A stretch of 41,545 nucleotides of DNA from a virus (IMGVR_UViG_3300028763_000016:1-41545); one strand, 5' to 3'. Numbered from the stretch's first letter, positions 14,271-21,610 are shown. The notes: generated by a model not told the origin, from the sequence alone. Made by a program: numbers and translations.

Positions 14271-15317
14271 ATGATTGATAAAAATATTTGCTTACCTGGT
14301 AATGTATTTATTATAAATAACAAAGTTTCAAAAGTTAATGATAGTTGGAGTACCAAAGACACGCCAGGCTTAAATACATATGAAGTATCAAAAAATGGTA
14401 TATCAAATTATAACCATATTAATATACCATCAGGAACAAAAATTGAAATCATTAAATTAAAAACAAATGCAGTTCATTTCAAAATTGTTGAAGATGATAA
14501 TCATTATTATTATTCATTCTGGGCTCCTTTTAAATTTAAAGTTGATAAGATTGAAGGGCAAGAAATAAATGAACCTGATGTTATTCCAACAAGATATAAA
14601 ATATTTTATAAAGGAAAAGCTCACAAACCAAAATATTTCAATGATCTTGGTAAAGTTAAAGCATCTTTACTTATCACAATTGGATATTATCGAAATCAAT
14701 ATCAAGCTATTCAAAAATATATTGATCGTAATCCTGAATTACAAGATTCTCAAATACCTGAGTGGTGTGAATCTGCTTGTGATACATTTGACAGAGATGA
14801 GTGCAAAGATATCGAAATCATGTCATACATTAACGGTGACAAGAAAAATCCTATTAAACTTGATTTTGATATGATGAAGTATTATGATGATTCAATGAGA
14901 TTGATAAATGTTACTGCTCAGTTTGGACATGCAGCAAGAGAAGTATTTAAGAATGTAATGGACGCCAAAGAGTTCTCTTATATATTAGTTTATTATCCTA
15001 ATGATTATCGTGATCCTAATAATTTTGAAACCCGTTATGGAAATAAAAATTGTATATTAGATTTTAGTGAACTAAAAGAGGATCAACGTATCAAAGATAT
15101 ACTAAAAGAATCTGGTGTTAAGGGTACTAAGAAAAATACCAAATTTGGAAAAACTGCTATCGCATTTAAAACTCTTGATAGTCTTAAACAAGTCATGCTA
15201 AGACTTGAGCCAAAAGAATATCTTATACTTGATTGTGATGGAGATCAATTAGTTGAAAAAAATACAAGATTTGTTAAATTGATAATGCTTCAAGAATCAA
15301 ATAATGAAGAAGAGTAA
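14271..15317 (+). CDS. Large unknown protein inserted in the small-gene array
   Basis: 348 residues from ATG 14271 (MIDKNICLPGNVFIINNK); a longer TTG-started frame would overlap the promoter-like element and is rejected. N-terminal beta domain to about 95, a middle region (RYKIFYKGKAHKPKYFND) and a helical C-terminal half ending LIMLQESNNEEE. Codon use is less repetitive than in its neighbours, and it lacks the tail. No catalytic motif recognised. The array resumes directly after its stop. Confidence 0.78.
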   Translation: MIDKNICLPGNVFIINNKVSKVNDSWSTKDTPGLNTYEVSKNGISNYNHINIPSGTKIEIIKLKTNAVHFKIVEDDNHYYYSFWAPFKFKVDKIEGQEINEPDVIPTRYKIFYKGKAHKPKYFNDLGKVKASLLITIGYYRNQYQAIQKYIDRNPELQDSQIPEWCESACDTFDRDECKDIEIMSYINGDKKNPIKLDFDMMKYYDDSMRLINVTAQFGHAAREVFKNVMDAKEFSYILVYYPNDYRDPNNFETRYGNKNCILDFSELKEDQRIKDILKESGVKGTKKNTKFGKTAIAFKTLDSLKQVMLRLEPKEYLILDCDGDQLVEKNTRFVKLIMLQESNNEEE

Positions 15318-15320
15318 TTA

Positions 15321-15701
15321 ATGAAAATAGGTGATAAAATTTGTTGTGTATATAATAAGTCTAATGATGATTATGATGATGATTATAATCAATACACCAT
15401 AGTCAATATTAATAATTATAAAGACATTGAATATTATAATGATCTTCAATTTTATGATGATTCTCTTAATAATAGGCAAGAATTATTAAAAAATAATAAG
15501 ATTTATACTATACATAAAATTCTTTTACAGCATGGTGATTTACATGATAGTAAATATGCATTTGAAGAGCCAGAACCATATAACGGTTCATCATTTTACG
15601 AATTATCTGAAATTTGTGATTATATGTTTAATAAAAAAAGATTTATCACTATACAAGAATATAGAAAATTAAAGTTAAAGAAATTAAATGAAAATAGGTG
15701 A
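15321..15701 (+). CDS. GDKV-type protein with Asp/Asn-rich insert and tail
   Basis: 126 residues, the longest of the GDKV group. MKIGDKICCVYNKSNDDYDD is followed by an acidic, low-complexity insert rich in Asp, Asn and Tyr, then IYTIHKILLQHGD, FELSEICDYMFN-like strands and RFITIQEYRKLKLKKLNENR. The insert may bind metal or act as a nucleic-acid mimic, but this is speculation. Confidence 0.78.
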   Translation: MKIGDKICCVYNKSNDDYDDDYNQYTIVNINNYKDIEYYNDLQFYDDSLNNRQELLKNNKIYTIHKILLQHGDLHDSKYAFEEPEPYNGSSFYELSEICDYMFNKKRFITIQEYRKLKLKKLNENR

Positions 15702-15960
15702 TGTAGTAATTTTCATAGAAGATGATCATACTAAATATTTAGATGATTATTATTTAAATGATCTAAATTTTTTAATCAAAAATAGTAAATATAAAATAAC
15801 AAATATACACAAAGATTTTGAAGATGATCATAATAAATATTTATCAATAAAAGGTTTCTCACGATATTTAAATTCAAAAAGATTTATATCTACACAAGAA
15901 TATAGAAAGCTTAAATTAAAAAAATTAAATGAAAATAGGCGATATAATTTATTGCATTGA
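15688..15960 (+). CDS. GDKV-type protein with acidic insert and tail, extended end
   Basis: 90 residues: MKIGDVVIFIEDDHTKYLDD, then KYKITNIHKDF, LSIKGFSRYLNSKRFIST and QEYRKLKLKKLNENRRYN plus LLH. Compared with the preceding gene the expected TGA reads CGA, so the frame continues 18 nt and overlaps the next gene by 32 nt. Confidence 0.77.
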   Translation: MKIGDVVIFIEDDHTKYLDDYYLNDLNFLIKNSKYKITNIHKDFEDDHNKYLSIKGFSRYLNSKRFISTQEYRKLKLKKLNENRRYNLLH

Positions 15961-16279
15961 TAATAGCTCTGATGATAAATATGACGATGATTGTAATCCA
16001 TTCATTAATAAAGATTATAATTTTGAGAATGAACTATACAATAATAACAATAAGTATAATGATGACTCATTAAAAAATAATACATCCTACACTATTTATA
16101 AAATTTTTTTACAATCTGATAGCTCAAAATGGGTGAAAGAAGTATCTGATTCAAATAAAGAAGATGCATTTTTTGAATTGATTGAAATTACTGATTTTTT
16201 ATTTAACAAAAAAAGATTTTTTACCAATATAGAATATAGGAAATTAAAATTAAAAAATTTAAATGAATATAGGGGATAA
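15929..16279 (+). CDS. GDKV-type protein with acidic insert and tail
   Basis: 116 residues, sister of 15321-15701: MKIGDIIYCIDNSSDDKYDD, Asn/Asp/Tyr-rich insert, SYTIYKIFLQSD, FELIEITDFLFNKKRFFTN, then EYRKLKLKNLNEYRG. Overlap with the next start is 17 nt. Confidence 0.78.
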   Translation: MKIGDIIYCIDNSSDDKYDDDCNPFINKDYNFENELYNNNNKYNDDSLKNNTSYTIYKIFLQSDSSKWVKEVSDSNKEDAFFELIEITDFLFNKKRFFTNIEYRKLKLKNLNEYRG

Positions 16280-16499
16280 ATTAATTTATATAGCACACAG
16301 TAATAGACGCACATTAGTATACGGTAAAACATATACACTATCCGAAATATGTGAAATGTCTGATAATGATAATTATAATGATTCTGTATGTTTAGTAGAA
16401 GAAGAATACCAGAATACTTATTTTTTTATGTCAGATTTTATATCAATTAAAGAATATAGAAAACTAAAATTACAAAAAATAAATGAAAGTAGGAGATGA
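16263..16499 (+). CDS. GDKV-type small protein with C-terminal tail
   Basis: 78 residues: MNIGDKLIYIAHSNRRT, TYTLSEICEMSDN, SVCLVEEEYQNTYFFMSDF, IKEYRKLKLQKINESRR. Shorter acidic loop than the preceding three. Overlaps both neighbours by 17 nt. Confidence 0.8.
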   Translation: MNIGDKLIYIAHSNRRTLVYGKTYTLSEICEMSDNDNYNDSVCLVEEEYQNTYFFMSDFISIKEYRKLKLQKINESRR

Positions 16500-16746
16500 A
16501 GTGATTTATATAAATGATAATCCATATAAATATTCAGATGATTTATATTGGGATGAAGATAATTTTTTAGTTAAATATGAAAAATATACAATATCAGAAA
16601 TAAAAATGGATATAGATATCACTGATAATTCTTACTACAGTTTAATATTAGAAGGTTGTCATTTAACTTTTAATACAGATAGATTTATGTTACCACAGCA
16701 TTATAGAAAACTAAAATTACAACAGATAAATGAAAGTTGGAGATAA
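16483..16746 (+). CDS. GDKV-type small protein with C-terminal tail
   Basis: 87 residues: MKVGDEVIYINDNPYKYSDD, KYTISEIKMDIDI, SLILEGCHLTFNTDRF, HYRKLKLQQINESWR. The final SWR replaces SRR of the previous gene because the overlapping next start codes KVGD through AGTTGGAGAT. Confidence 0.8.
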   Translation: MKVGDEVIYINDNPYKYSDDLYWDEDNFLVKYEKYTISEIKMDIDITDNSYYSLILEGCHLTFNTDRFMLPQHYRKLKLQQINESWR

Positions 16747-17044
16747 AGTTATACTTATAGATACATCAGATTATTATAATTATAATGATGATTATAATGA
16801 TCCATATAATAAAATTAAAATAAATAATACATATGAAATATCACTTATATTAGAGTATTTAAGAATTGGTGGTATTCGTCACCTTACTGATACTGATTTT
16901 TGTTATGAAGATACAGAATATTTAGAATTTAGATTTGTGGAATCTGAAACAAGAGGTTATTCATACAACACTAAAAGATTTATATCATTAAAGAAAGAAA
17001 GAAAACTTAAATTGCAAAATATATCTGATAAATATGAAAGATAA
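16730..17044 (+). CDS. GDKV-type protein with acidic insert and tail
   Basis: 104 residues: MKVGDKVILIDTSDYYNYND, NTYEISLILEYLR, EFRFVESETRGYSYNTKRF, then KERKLKLQNISDKYER. The KYER end marks the switch to the MKDxD sub-family that follows. Confidence 0.79.
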   Translation: MKVGDKVILIDTSDYYNYNDDYNDPYNKIKINNTYEISLILEYLRIGGIRHLTDTDFCYEDTEYLEFRFVESETRGYSYNTKRFISLKKERKLKLQNISDKYER

Positions 17045-17309
17045 AGATATAAAATTAAATATGACTGTTAAAATAATATCAAAATACAATAGACATTTAG
17101 AAACTTGTGTATTATACAAAATATTAAAAGAAAGAAATCAGAAGTACGCATATGTAACTAAGATACATCCAGGTACATATCCTATCATATATAGTTTATC
17201 AGAAGATATTGATGTTGGAGGAGATCATTTTATTGGTGATGATTTTGAACCATACATAAAAGAAGAAAGAAAAAAGAAATTACAAAAGATATATAAACAT
17301 AATGAATGA
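17034..17309 (+). CDS. MKDxDIKLN sub-family protein with tail
   Basis: 91 residues, first of four: MKDKDIKLNMTVKIISKYNR, then CVLYKILKERNQKYAYVTK, PIIYSLSEDID, GDHFIGDDFEPYIKEERKKK and LQKIYKHNE. The shared ERNQ.YAYV block defines the sub-family. Probably another small beta-barrel variant. Confidence 0.8.
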   Translation: MKDKDIKLNMTVKIISKYNRHLETCVLYKILKERNQKYAYVTKIHPGTYPIIYSLSEDIDVGGDHFIGDDFEPYIKEERKKKLQKIYKHNE

Positions 17310-17574
17310 GAAGTATATAAAAGTTCATATGAAAGTTAAATTTAATTCTAAAGAAAGATTAAAAACCAATGCATTATATAAAACTTTAATATACAAAAAA
17401 CAGGATTATGCATATGTGAATTATCTATGTTTTTACGTAAATCCGCATTTATTTATTTTATCAGATGAAATTGATGGAATTGGAGACTATTTTCTTAGTG
17501 GAGAATTTGAACCATATATAAAAGAAGATAGAAAAATTAAACTAAAAAATATATTTAATAAATATGAAAGATGA
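17302..17574 (+). CDS. MKDxDIKLN sub-family protein with tail
   Basis: 90 residues: MNEKYIKVHMKVKFNSKERL, ALYKTLIYKKQDYAYVNY, GDYFLSGEFEPYIKEDRKIK, LKNIFNKYER. Its last 55 nt are almost identical to the end of the next gene, a sign of recent duplication or gene conversion at the junction. Confidence 0.8.
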   Translation: MNEKYIKVHMKVKFNSKERLKTNALYKTLIYKKQDYAYVNYLCFYVNPHLFILSDEIDGIGDYFLSGEFEPYIKEDRKIKLKNIFNKYER

Positions 17575-17842
17575 TGATGTTAAATTACACAATAAAGTTA
17601 AAATAATATCAAAATATAATTGTAAATTAGAAGAAAGTTTGATATATAAAAGAATGATAGAAAAAAATCAATCTTATGCATATGTGACTACAATATATTC
17701 AGAACATGTTCCAATCATATATGTATTATCAGATGAAGATGGTAATGATGGAGATTTTTTTCATATTTCAGATTTTGTTGATTATATAAAAGAAGATAGA
17801 AAAATTAAACTAAAAAATATATTTGATAACTATGAAAGATGA
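17564..17842 (+). CDS. MKDxDIKLN sub-family protein with tail
   Basis: 92 residues: MKDDDVKLHNKVKIISKYNC, LIYKRMIEKNQSYAYVTT, PIIYVLSDEDGNDGDFF, YIKEDRKIKLKNIFDNYER. Closest to the first sub-family member in its N-terminal half and to the second in its C-terminal end, so it looks mosaic. Confidence 0.8.
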   Translation: MKDDDVKLHNKVKIISKYNCKLEESLIYKRMIEKNQSYAYVTTIYSEHVPIIYVLSDEDGNDGDFFHISDFVDYIKEDRKIKLKNIFDNYER

Positions 17843-18110
17843 AGACATAAGATTAAATATGAAAGTTAAATTAAATATGAATAATTTAAATGAAGAAAAC
17901 GAACTATATTTAATATTAAAAGAAAGAAATCAATCTTATGCATACGTACACAAAAAAGTCTCAGATAATCCACCTTTATATATTTTGAAAGAAGATATTA
18001 ATGAGGTTCATTATATTCATTTGTTTTATGATGTTGATTTTGATTCATATACAAAAGAAGACAGAAAGATAAAATTACAAAAGATATGTTTAATAAAGGA
18101 GATAAAGTAG
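17832..18110 (+). CDS. MKDxDIKLN sub-family protein with tail
   Basis: 92 residues from ATG 17832 (MKDEDIRLNMKVKLNMNN); an upstream TTG is rejected because siblings start at MKD. LYLILKERNQSYAYVHKK, then a divergent C-terminal half and DRKIKLQKICLIKEIK. Ends at TAG inside the next gene's GDKVV codons (25-nt overlap). Confidence 0.8.
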   Translation: MKDEDIRLNMKVKLNMNNLNEENELYLILKERNQSYAYVHKKVSDNPPLYILKEDINEVHYIHLFYDVDFDSYTKEDRKIKLQKICLIKEIK

Positions 18111-18310
18111 TTTATTTTGGTTATCGTTATGATAATTTAATATCAGGAAAATCATACACAGTTTCAACAGTAATGATAAATACGAGAACACAGGTAGAAT
18201 CATTATTATTAGAAAATGAGTCTAATAAAAATTCATATTTTTGTTTCTATTTTATGTCAGAAAAATGTTTTAGAAAAGAAAAATTAGAAAAATTGAAAAA
18301 TTTAGAATAA
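18086..18310 (+). CDS. GDKV-type small protein with C-terminal tail, end of array 1
   Basis: 74 residues: MFNKGDKVVYFGYRYDN, SYTVSTVMINTR, ESLLLENESN, YFMSEKCFRKEKLEKLKNLE. Terminal gene of the first rightward array, directly followed by a promoter, and still carrying the full tail. Confidence 0.8.
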   Translation: MFNKGDKVVYFGYRYDNLISGKSYTVSTVMINTRTQVESLLLENESNKNSYFCFYFMSEKCFRKEKLEKLKNLE

Positions 18311-18312
18311 TA

Positions 18313-18344
18313 TTTGGTAATATCAAAAAAATATAGTATCTTTA
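18313..18344 (+). promoter_or_regulatory. Promoter, Bacteroidetes type, for the LOG gene
   Basis: TTTG (18313-18316), 20 nt, TATCTTTA (18337-18344). The context ATATTTGGTA and spacing duplicate the promoter at 7303-7334. The final A instead of G is the only deviation from TAnnTTTG. Confidence 0.6.
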
Positions 18345-18367
18345 CATAACAATAGAAAATCAAAAGA

Positions 18368-18874
18368 ATGAATAAAAATGCAACTTTTTTTGGCGGTGCT
18401 ATAAATGATAGAACGACAACTCAATATAATGATAGTATTCTCATTGGAAAATTCTTAGCAGAGAATGACTACAAAATTAAAAACGGTGGCTATGGTGGCT
18501 TAATGGAAGCTGTTTCCAAAGGTGCTAATGAAGCAGGAGGAGAAGTAACTGGCTATACTTGTTTATCAATTGGATGTGCAAGAGGTAATAAATTTTTAAC
18601 AGAAACAGTTCCTTCTGTTGATATTTATCAAAGATTAAGATTATTGATATCAGATAGTGATATTTTTATAGTTCAACGTGGAGGAATTGGTACATTATCT
18701 GAAGTTTTTCTTCTATTAGATGGTATCAGAAAATTAAAAGTAAAGCCAAGAATATTCCTATTTGGAAAAGAATGGAATAATTTATTTGTCAATTTAACTG
18801 ACTTTATGTCACCTGAACAAATATCAATGATCACTTTTTGTCAAGACTTTGAAGATTTTAAATTAATATTTTGA
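18368..18874 (+). CDS. LOG-domain protein (TIGR00730/YgdH-like Rossmann fold)
   Basis: 168 residues, full length for a single LOG domain. FFGGA at 7-11, the GGYGGLMEAVSKGA loop at 40-53 and RGGIGTLSE at 104-112 correspond to the family's G-G-x-x-G-L-M and P-G-G-x-G-T-x-x-E motifs (Pro replaced by Arg here, the acidic residue kept). Family members hydrolyse nucleoside 5'-monophosphates or sense nucleotide ligands. In a phage it may supply bases or interfere with nucleotide-signal defence. Has its own promoter. No tail. Confidence 0.85.
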   Translation: MNKNATFFGGAINDRTTTQYNDSILIGKFLAENDYKIKNGGYGGLMEAVSKGANEAGGEVTGYTCLSIGCARGNKFLTETVPSVDIYQRLRLLISDSDIFIVQRGGIGTLSEVFLLLDGIRKLKVKPRIFLFGKEWNNLFVNLTDFMSPEQISMITFCQDFEDFKLIF

Positions 18875-18910
18875 TATGATAAACTTGGTACAATAATTGT
18901 ATGAAATGAA

Positions 18911-19264
18911 ATGAAAATGTATCAACTTATAACATCAATATTATTTGTAATATTTGCAGTCATTAATGTTCATGCATTAGATAAAAAAACAAAATACAAA
19001 GATGATAATAGAGGATTATCAATTAAGTATTATTTAATATTTTATTTTACTAATATTTTTTGCTACTTATTTTTAAAAAAAATAAGGGAAAAAAGAAAAT
19101 TAGATTATTATATTTATTATTCAAACTATTATAAAAAATATAAAAAATCTCTTGATATTTTAACTAAATATTCTATAGTTGATGATTGTAATGCTATAAA
19201 TTATAATGAAAAAACTTATAAAAAAATAGTTAGATATTTAAAAATAAGCAAATTAAAAAAATAA
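18911..19264 (+). CDS. Two-pass membrane protein with C-terminal tail (IREIRK family)
   Basis: 117 residues. N-terminal helix (about 3-21) ending at HALDKKTKYKDD, second helix YYLIFYFTNIFCYLFLKK, then IREKRKLDYY and a soluble part ending KIVRYLKISKLKK. Fourth copy of the family at 7379-8363, displaced by 10 kb, which shows these cassettes move within the genome. Confidence 0.77.
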   Translation: MKMYQLITSILFVIFAVINVHALDKKTKYKDDNRGLSIKYYLIFYFTNIFCYLFLKKIREKRKLDYYIYYSNYYKKYKKSLDILTKYSIVDDCNAINYNEKTYKKIVRYLKISKLKK

Positions 19265-19353
19265 ACAATAATATAAACCCAAACATGACAATATTGTTAT
19301 GCTTAACAAAAAAAAAGAAGAAAATTATGAAACATCAACATTAGGTTTTATCA

Positions 19354-19384
19354 TTTGGTAGAGGTTCCCCTTTTATTATTTTTA
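19354..19384 (+). promoter_or_regulatory. Probable promoter
   Basis: TTTG at 19354-19357, 19 nt, TATTTTTA at 19377-19384, 65 nt before the ATG at 19450. The spacer contains GAGGTTCCCC, the most GC-rich stretch in the gap. The rest of 19265-19449 is an A-rich leader. Confidence 0.45.
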
Positions 19385-19449
19385 AACAGTTAGTAATTAG
19401 AAGATTTAAACAAATTAACAAATTAATAAAAAATAAAAATAATAAAAAT

Positions 19450-19770
19450 ATGAAAACTACATTAAAAATTGATATTAAAAAACTTGCAGAGAATCAATCA
19501 AATCTCAGAAATCAAAGAAAAACTATTCACTTTAAAGGTGAAAGAGTAATGGAAGCATGGCAAGCAGATTATCAACATTCTGAAAACAGACATGAATTAA
19601 GAATGTTATATGCTGCATATGGAGTACTAAAAGGTAAAACATTTGAAGAAATTGAGCCTAAAAATAAACCTGATAAATTACCTTTATCACAATACAAAAA
19701 TTCAATTGATAAATTAGTTGAAAAATACAAAGTGGTAGAAGAAATTACAGAAGAGTCATTAGCACTATAA
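19450..19770 (+). CDS. Conserved phage protein, unknown
   Basis: 106 residues, helical: LAENQSNLRNQRKTIHFKG, WQADYQHSENRHELRMLYAA, YGVLKGKTFEEIEPK. The NQRKT...HSENRHELR.LY.AYG...GK..E.IEPK pattern is familiar from hypothetical proteins in other large phages, from memory. ATG follows an AATAAAAAT leader without a Shine-Dalgarno site. First gene of a short operon leading to the hydrolase gene. Confidence 0.7.
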   Translation: MKTTLKIDIKKLAENQSNLRNQRKTIHFKGERVMEAWQADYQHSENRHELRMLYAAYGVLKGKTFEEIEPKNKPDKLPLSQYKNSIDKLVEKYKVVEEITEESLAL

Positions 19771-19777
19771 ATAAAAA

Positions 19778-20359
19778 ATGAAATTATCTCAAAACTTATT
19801 TGAACTTTCAGAAGAAGACATTGAAACATCAAAGATGATGTACAATAAAGTGATTAAATGCTTAGTTGTACCATATCACACTCAAAAACAACTTGAGTTA
19901 GATTATTCTCCAAATGTTTTTATGTTTCCTGAAAATGAAATGACAGAATCACAAGCAAAAAAATTCATCTCTATGGTTACCAATTCACCTTTACAGGAAT
20001 TTTTGATCATCACAAAGAGTTCTAATATCATTTATGATATGGTTGATTGCTGTGTTCGCATTTTAACTGAAAATAATGTGATTATAACTTGTCCAGTTAA
20101 GACATTTGCTGCAAATTTATGGGACATATCATTATTGATATTGAACAACAATGAACACCAAATAACTGAAGCTGAAAAGTCTAAATCTCATATAATGATA
20201 GGTGATATTATAACAAAAATAGAAAATGCAACTTCTTTTACAGATGAAGAAGCTGATGAACTTTCTAAAACTGTTGATATCATTGGTGATGAGATAATTT
20301 CATATAGACTAAAAGAAATGCTAAATGAAAAACGTCAAACAGGATTTAGAAAAAGATAA
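19778..20359 (+). CDS. Unknown protein upstream of PTH2-like gene
   Basis: 193 residues. Mixed alpha/beta: LVVPYHTQKQLELDYSPN, EFLIITKSSNIIYDMVDCCV, ITCPVKTFAANLWDISLLIL, then an acidic helical C-terminus (FTDEEADELSKTVDIIGDEI). Eight nucleotides after the previous gene. Its last 35 nt overlap the start of the PTH2-like frame. Not recognised. Confidence 0.7.
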   Translation: MKLSQNLFELSEEDIETSKMMYNKVIKCLVVPYHTQKQLELDYSPNVFMFPENEMTESQAKKFISMVTNSPLQEFLIITKSSNIIYDMVDCCVRILTENNVIITCPVKTFAANLWDISLLILNNNEHQITEAEKSKSHIMIGDIITKIENATSFTDEEADELSKTVDIIGDEIISYRLKEMLNEKRQTGFRKR

Positions 20360-20645
20360 ATTATTTATACTCATTGATAAAAAACTTGATGTCGCTTATG
20401 GAGGAGTCCAAGGTGCTCATGCATCATGTCAATGGTTACTTGATCATAAATAGGTACAAACCTGGAATAATCAATATTTAATTTTTCTCTCTGTAGAACT
20501 TGAAAAATGGATATTTAAGTTAAATCTTAAAAAATTAGATTTCACAGTTTTCTATGAACCAGATTTAGATAATAAACCAACTGCAGTAGCAGTACATGGT
20601 AATGATTCTCTATTTCGTAATTTAAAACTATGGGGAGCTTTATAA
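20325..20645 (+). CDS. PTH2-like peptidyl-tRNA hydrolase, interrupted by an in-frame amber codon
   Basis: One continuous frame of 106 sense positions from ATG 20325 to TAA 20643-20645, broken only by TAG at 20451-20453 (codon 43). Before it, KLFILIDKKLDVAYGG and VQGAHASCQWLLDHK; after it, VQTWNNQYLIFLSVELEKW and FTVFYEPDLDNKPTAVAV, ending LKLWGAL. Both halves match one PTH2-type fold (VQ.AHA.. helix, W..QYL.FL strand, EPDL.NKPTA strand), whose members release stalled peptidyl-tRNA. Neither half would fold alone. Readthrough by the CUA-anticodon tRNA 16 nt beyond the terminator is the likely route; a recent nonsense mutation is the alternative. Confidence 0.75.
20451..20453 (+). other. In-frame amber codon (candidate readthrough site)
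   Basis: UAG between Lys42 and Val44 of the PTH2-like protein. The next bases are G-U-A-C-A-A. The 63 downstream codons contain no further stop until the natural UAA. Confidence 0.7.
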
Positions 20646-20658
20646 GCTCCCCATTTTT
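20630..20658 (+). terminator. Strong intrinsic terminator overlapping the PTH2-like stop codon
   Basis: Arms ATGGGGAGCTT (20630-20640) and AAGCTCCCCAT (20644-20654), perfect 11-bp stem with a 3-nt loop, then TTTT. It is by far the most GC-rich hairpin in the window. The stop codon UAA (20643-20645) lies in its loop and descending arm, so a ribosome finishing the gene covers the hairpin. Confidence 0.85.
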
Positions 20659-20668
20659 AATCAAAATT

Positions 20669-20739
20669 GCTTATTTCGTCCAATGGTAGGGCTATAGACT
20701 CTAAATCTATCTATGTCGGTTCGAGCCCGATGGTGAGCA
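20669..20739 (+). tRNA. Amber suppressor tRNA, anticodon CUA
   Basis: 71-nt cloverleaf. Acceptor GCTTATT (20669-20675) pairs with GGTGAGC (20732-20738) using three G-U pairs; D arm GTCC/GGGC with loop AATGGTA; anticodon arm ATAGA/TCTAT with loop CTCTAAA, anticodon CTA at 20701-20703; variable loop CTAT; T arm GTCGG/CCGAT with loop TTCGAGC; discriminator A. CCA is not encoded. The anticodon reads UAG only. The short variable loop excludes Leu, Ser and Tyr types; the D loop looks Gln/Glu-like, but the charged amino acid cannot be fixed from sequence. It lies 10 nt after a terminator. Confidence 0.88.
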
Positions 20740-20777
20740 CAAATATATTTTTCATGTAATATGTTTATTTTTTTTAG

Positions 20778-20811
20778 AAAAGGATTGAAATTCACTTCAA
20801 TCCTTTTTTTA
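20778..20811 (+). terminator. Intrinsic terminator after the tRNA
   Basis: AAAGGATTGAA (20779-20789) and TTCAATCCTTT (20796-20806) with loop ATTCAC, followed by a T-run. It ends the suppressor tRNA transcript and isolates it from the promoter at 20821. Confidence 0.82.
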
Positions 20812-20820
20812 TTTAAAATA

Positions 20821-20852
20821 TTTGCATATTCAACATATAATTAGTATATTTG
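20821..20852 (+). promoter_or_regulatory. Promoter, Bacteroidetes type, for array 2
   Basis: TTTG (20821-20824), exactly 20 nt, TATATTTG (20845-20852); ATG follows 26 nt later. Full consensus at both elements, and placed just after a terminator. Confidence 0.7.
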
Positions 20853-20877
20853 TATCTTATTTTAAAACTTATAAATA

Positions 20878-21294
20878 ATGATAGTACAATGTTCAATTGA
20901 AAATCCTAGTCATACATTAGAAACAACTAATAATACTTTTTATGATAATACATATTCTAATGCTATTGTTGAATTTAATAACATGCTGGATAATGCAATA
21001 TCAATAAAAAATAATGGTGATTATTTGGGAGGAATATTATGTTTTCTAAAAGAAATACATAAAAATACATCAATTGGATTAAAAGGGACAAAAGACTTTA
21101 TTGACATTTTGAGAATGCTTAGAATATTAAATGATTCAAATCCTATATCAATAAGTGATGAAATATATTCAATAAAAGGCATTAATATATCTGAATTGTT
21201 TTATATAATAGAAAACAATCAAGATAACAATATGAAAAATTTAAGAACATTCATAAGAAAGAAAAAACTCAAAGAGATAATGGAGAATGTTTAA
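20878..21294 (+). CDS. NKLIEY-family relative with L7/L12-like segment and tail
   Basis: 138 residues, first gene of the second array. LKEIHKNTSIGLKGTKDFID (about 58-77) recalls the ribosomal L7/L12 C-terminal helix-turn-helix (K-E-x-x-x-x-G-L-K-x-A-K-x-x-V). The end ISELFYIIENN...RTFIRKKKLKEIMENV matches the C-terminal module of the genes at 22543, 22974 and 34688. Whether it contacts the translation apparatus is only a thought. Confidence 0.72.
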   Translation: MIVQCSIENPSHTLETTNNTFYDNTYSNAIVEFNNMLDNAISIKNNGDYLGGILCFLKEIHKNTSIGLKGTKDFIDILRMLRILNDSNPISISDEIYSIKGINISELFYIIENNQDNNMKNLRTFIRKKKLKEIMENV

Positions 21295-21610
21295 AGCAGG
21301 AGATAAAGTTTATTTTATTAAAAGATTATCATATAATCTTAGTTTATCATATGATAAAGAATTAACAGTAGGATTAATTATTGAGAATCGTCATAATATT
21401 ATAAGAGGTTACCCTTCTAATACTACAATTCGAATATTAGATACAATTGGAGGTGATTATTATGAACAACAATTTATATCATCAAATGATTATTTTAATC
21501 TGAAAAGGAAAGAAAAATTAAAAAAACTCAAATATATTCAAAGAAATAATGGAAAATGCTTAAATATAATGATAAAGTATATTTTATTAAAAGTTTATGG
21601 TACAATATAG
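21287..21610 (+). CDS. GDKV-type protein with tail and abnormal extension
   Basis: 107 residues: MFKAGDKVYFIKRLSYNL, TIRILDTIGGDYYEQQFIS, LKRKEKLKKLKYIQRNNGK, followed by about 15 residues read out of frame through the start of the next gene (55-nt overlap). The extension has no counterpart in siblings, so a stop codon was probably lost. Confidence 0.75.
   Translation: MFKAGDKVYFIKRLSYNLSLSYDKELTVGLIIENRHNIIRGYPSNTTIRILDTIGGDYYEQQFISSNDYFNLKRKEKLKKLKYIQRNNGKCLNIMIKYILLKVYGTI

Noticed and set aside
14569-14874. Rightward frame inside the 348-residue gene
   Set aside because: Out-of-frame shadow with biased composition.
13495-16338. Reversed open frames at 13495-13683 and 16096-16338
   Set aside because: They lie opposite well-supported array genes and have Phe/Ile/Tyr-heavy composition typical of antisense frames of Lys/Asn-rich genes.
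19285-19449. Frame open apart from one TAG that joins in frame with the gene at 19450
   Set aside because: The product is low-complexity (poly-Lys, Asn/Lys), the TAG region overlaps a promoter-like TTTG-19-TATTTTTA, and the A-rich leader explains the openness. A second readthrough gene is possible but not supported.
19572-19832. Leftward frame opposite 19450-20359
   Set aside because: Shadow; the rightward frames are continuous and resemble known phage proteins.
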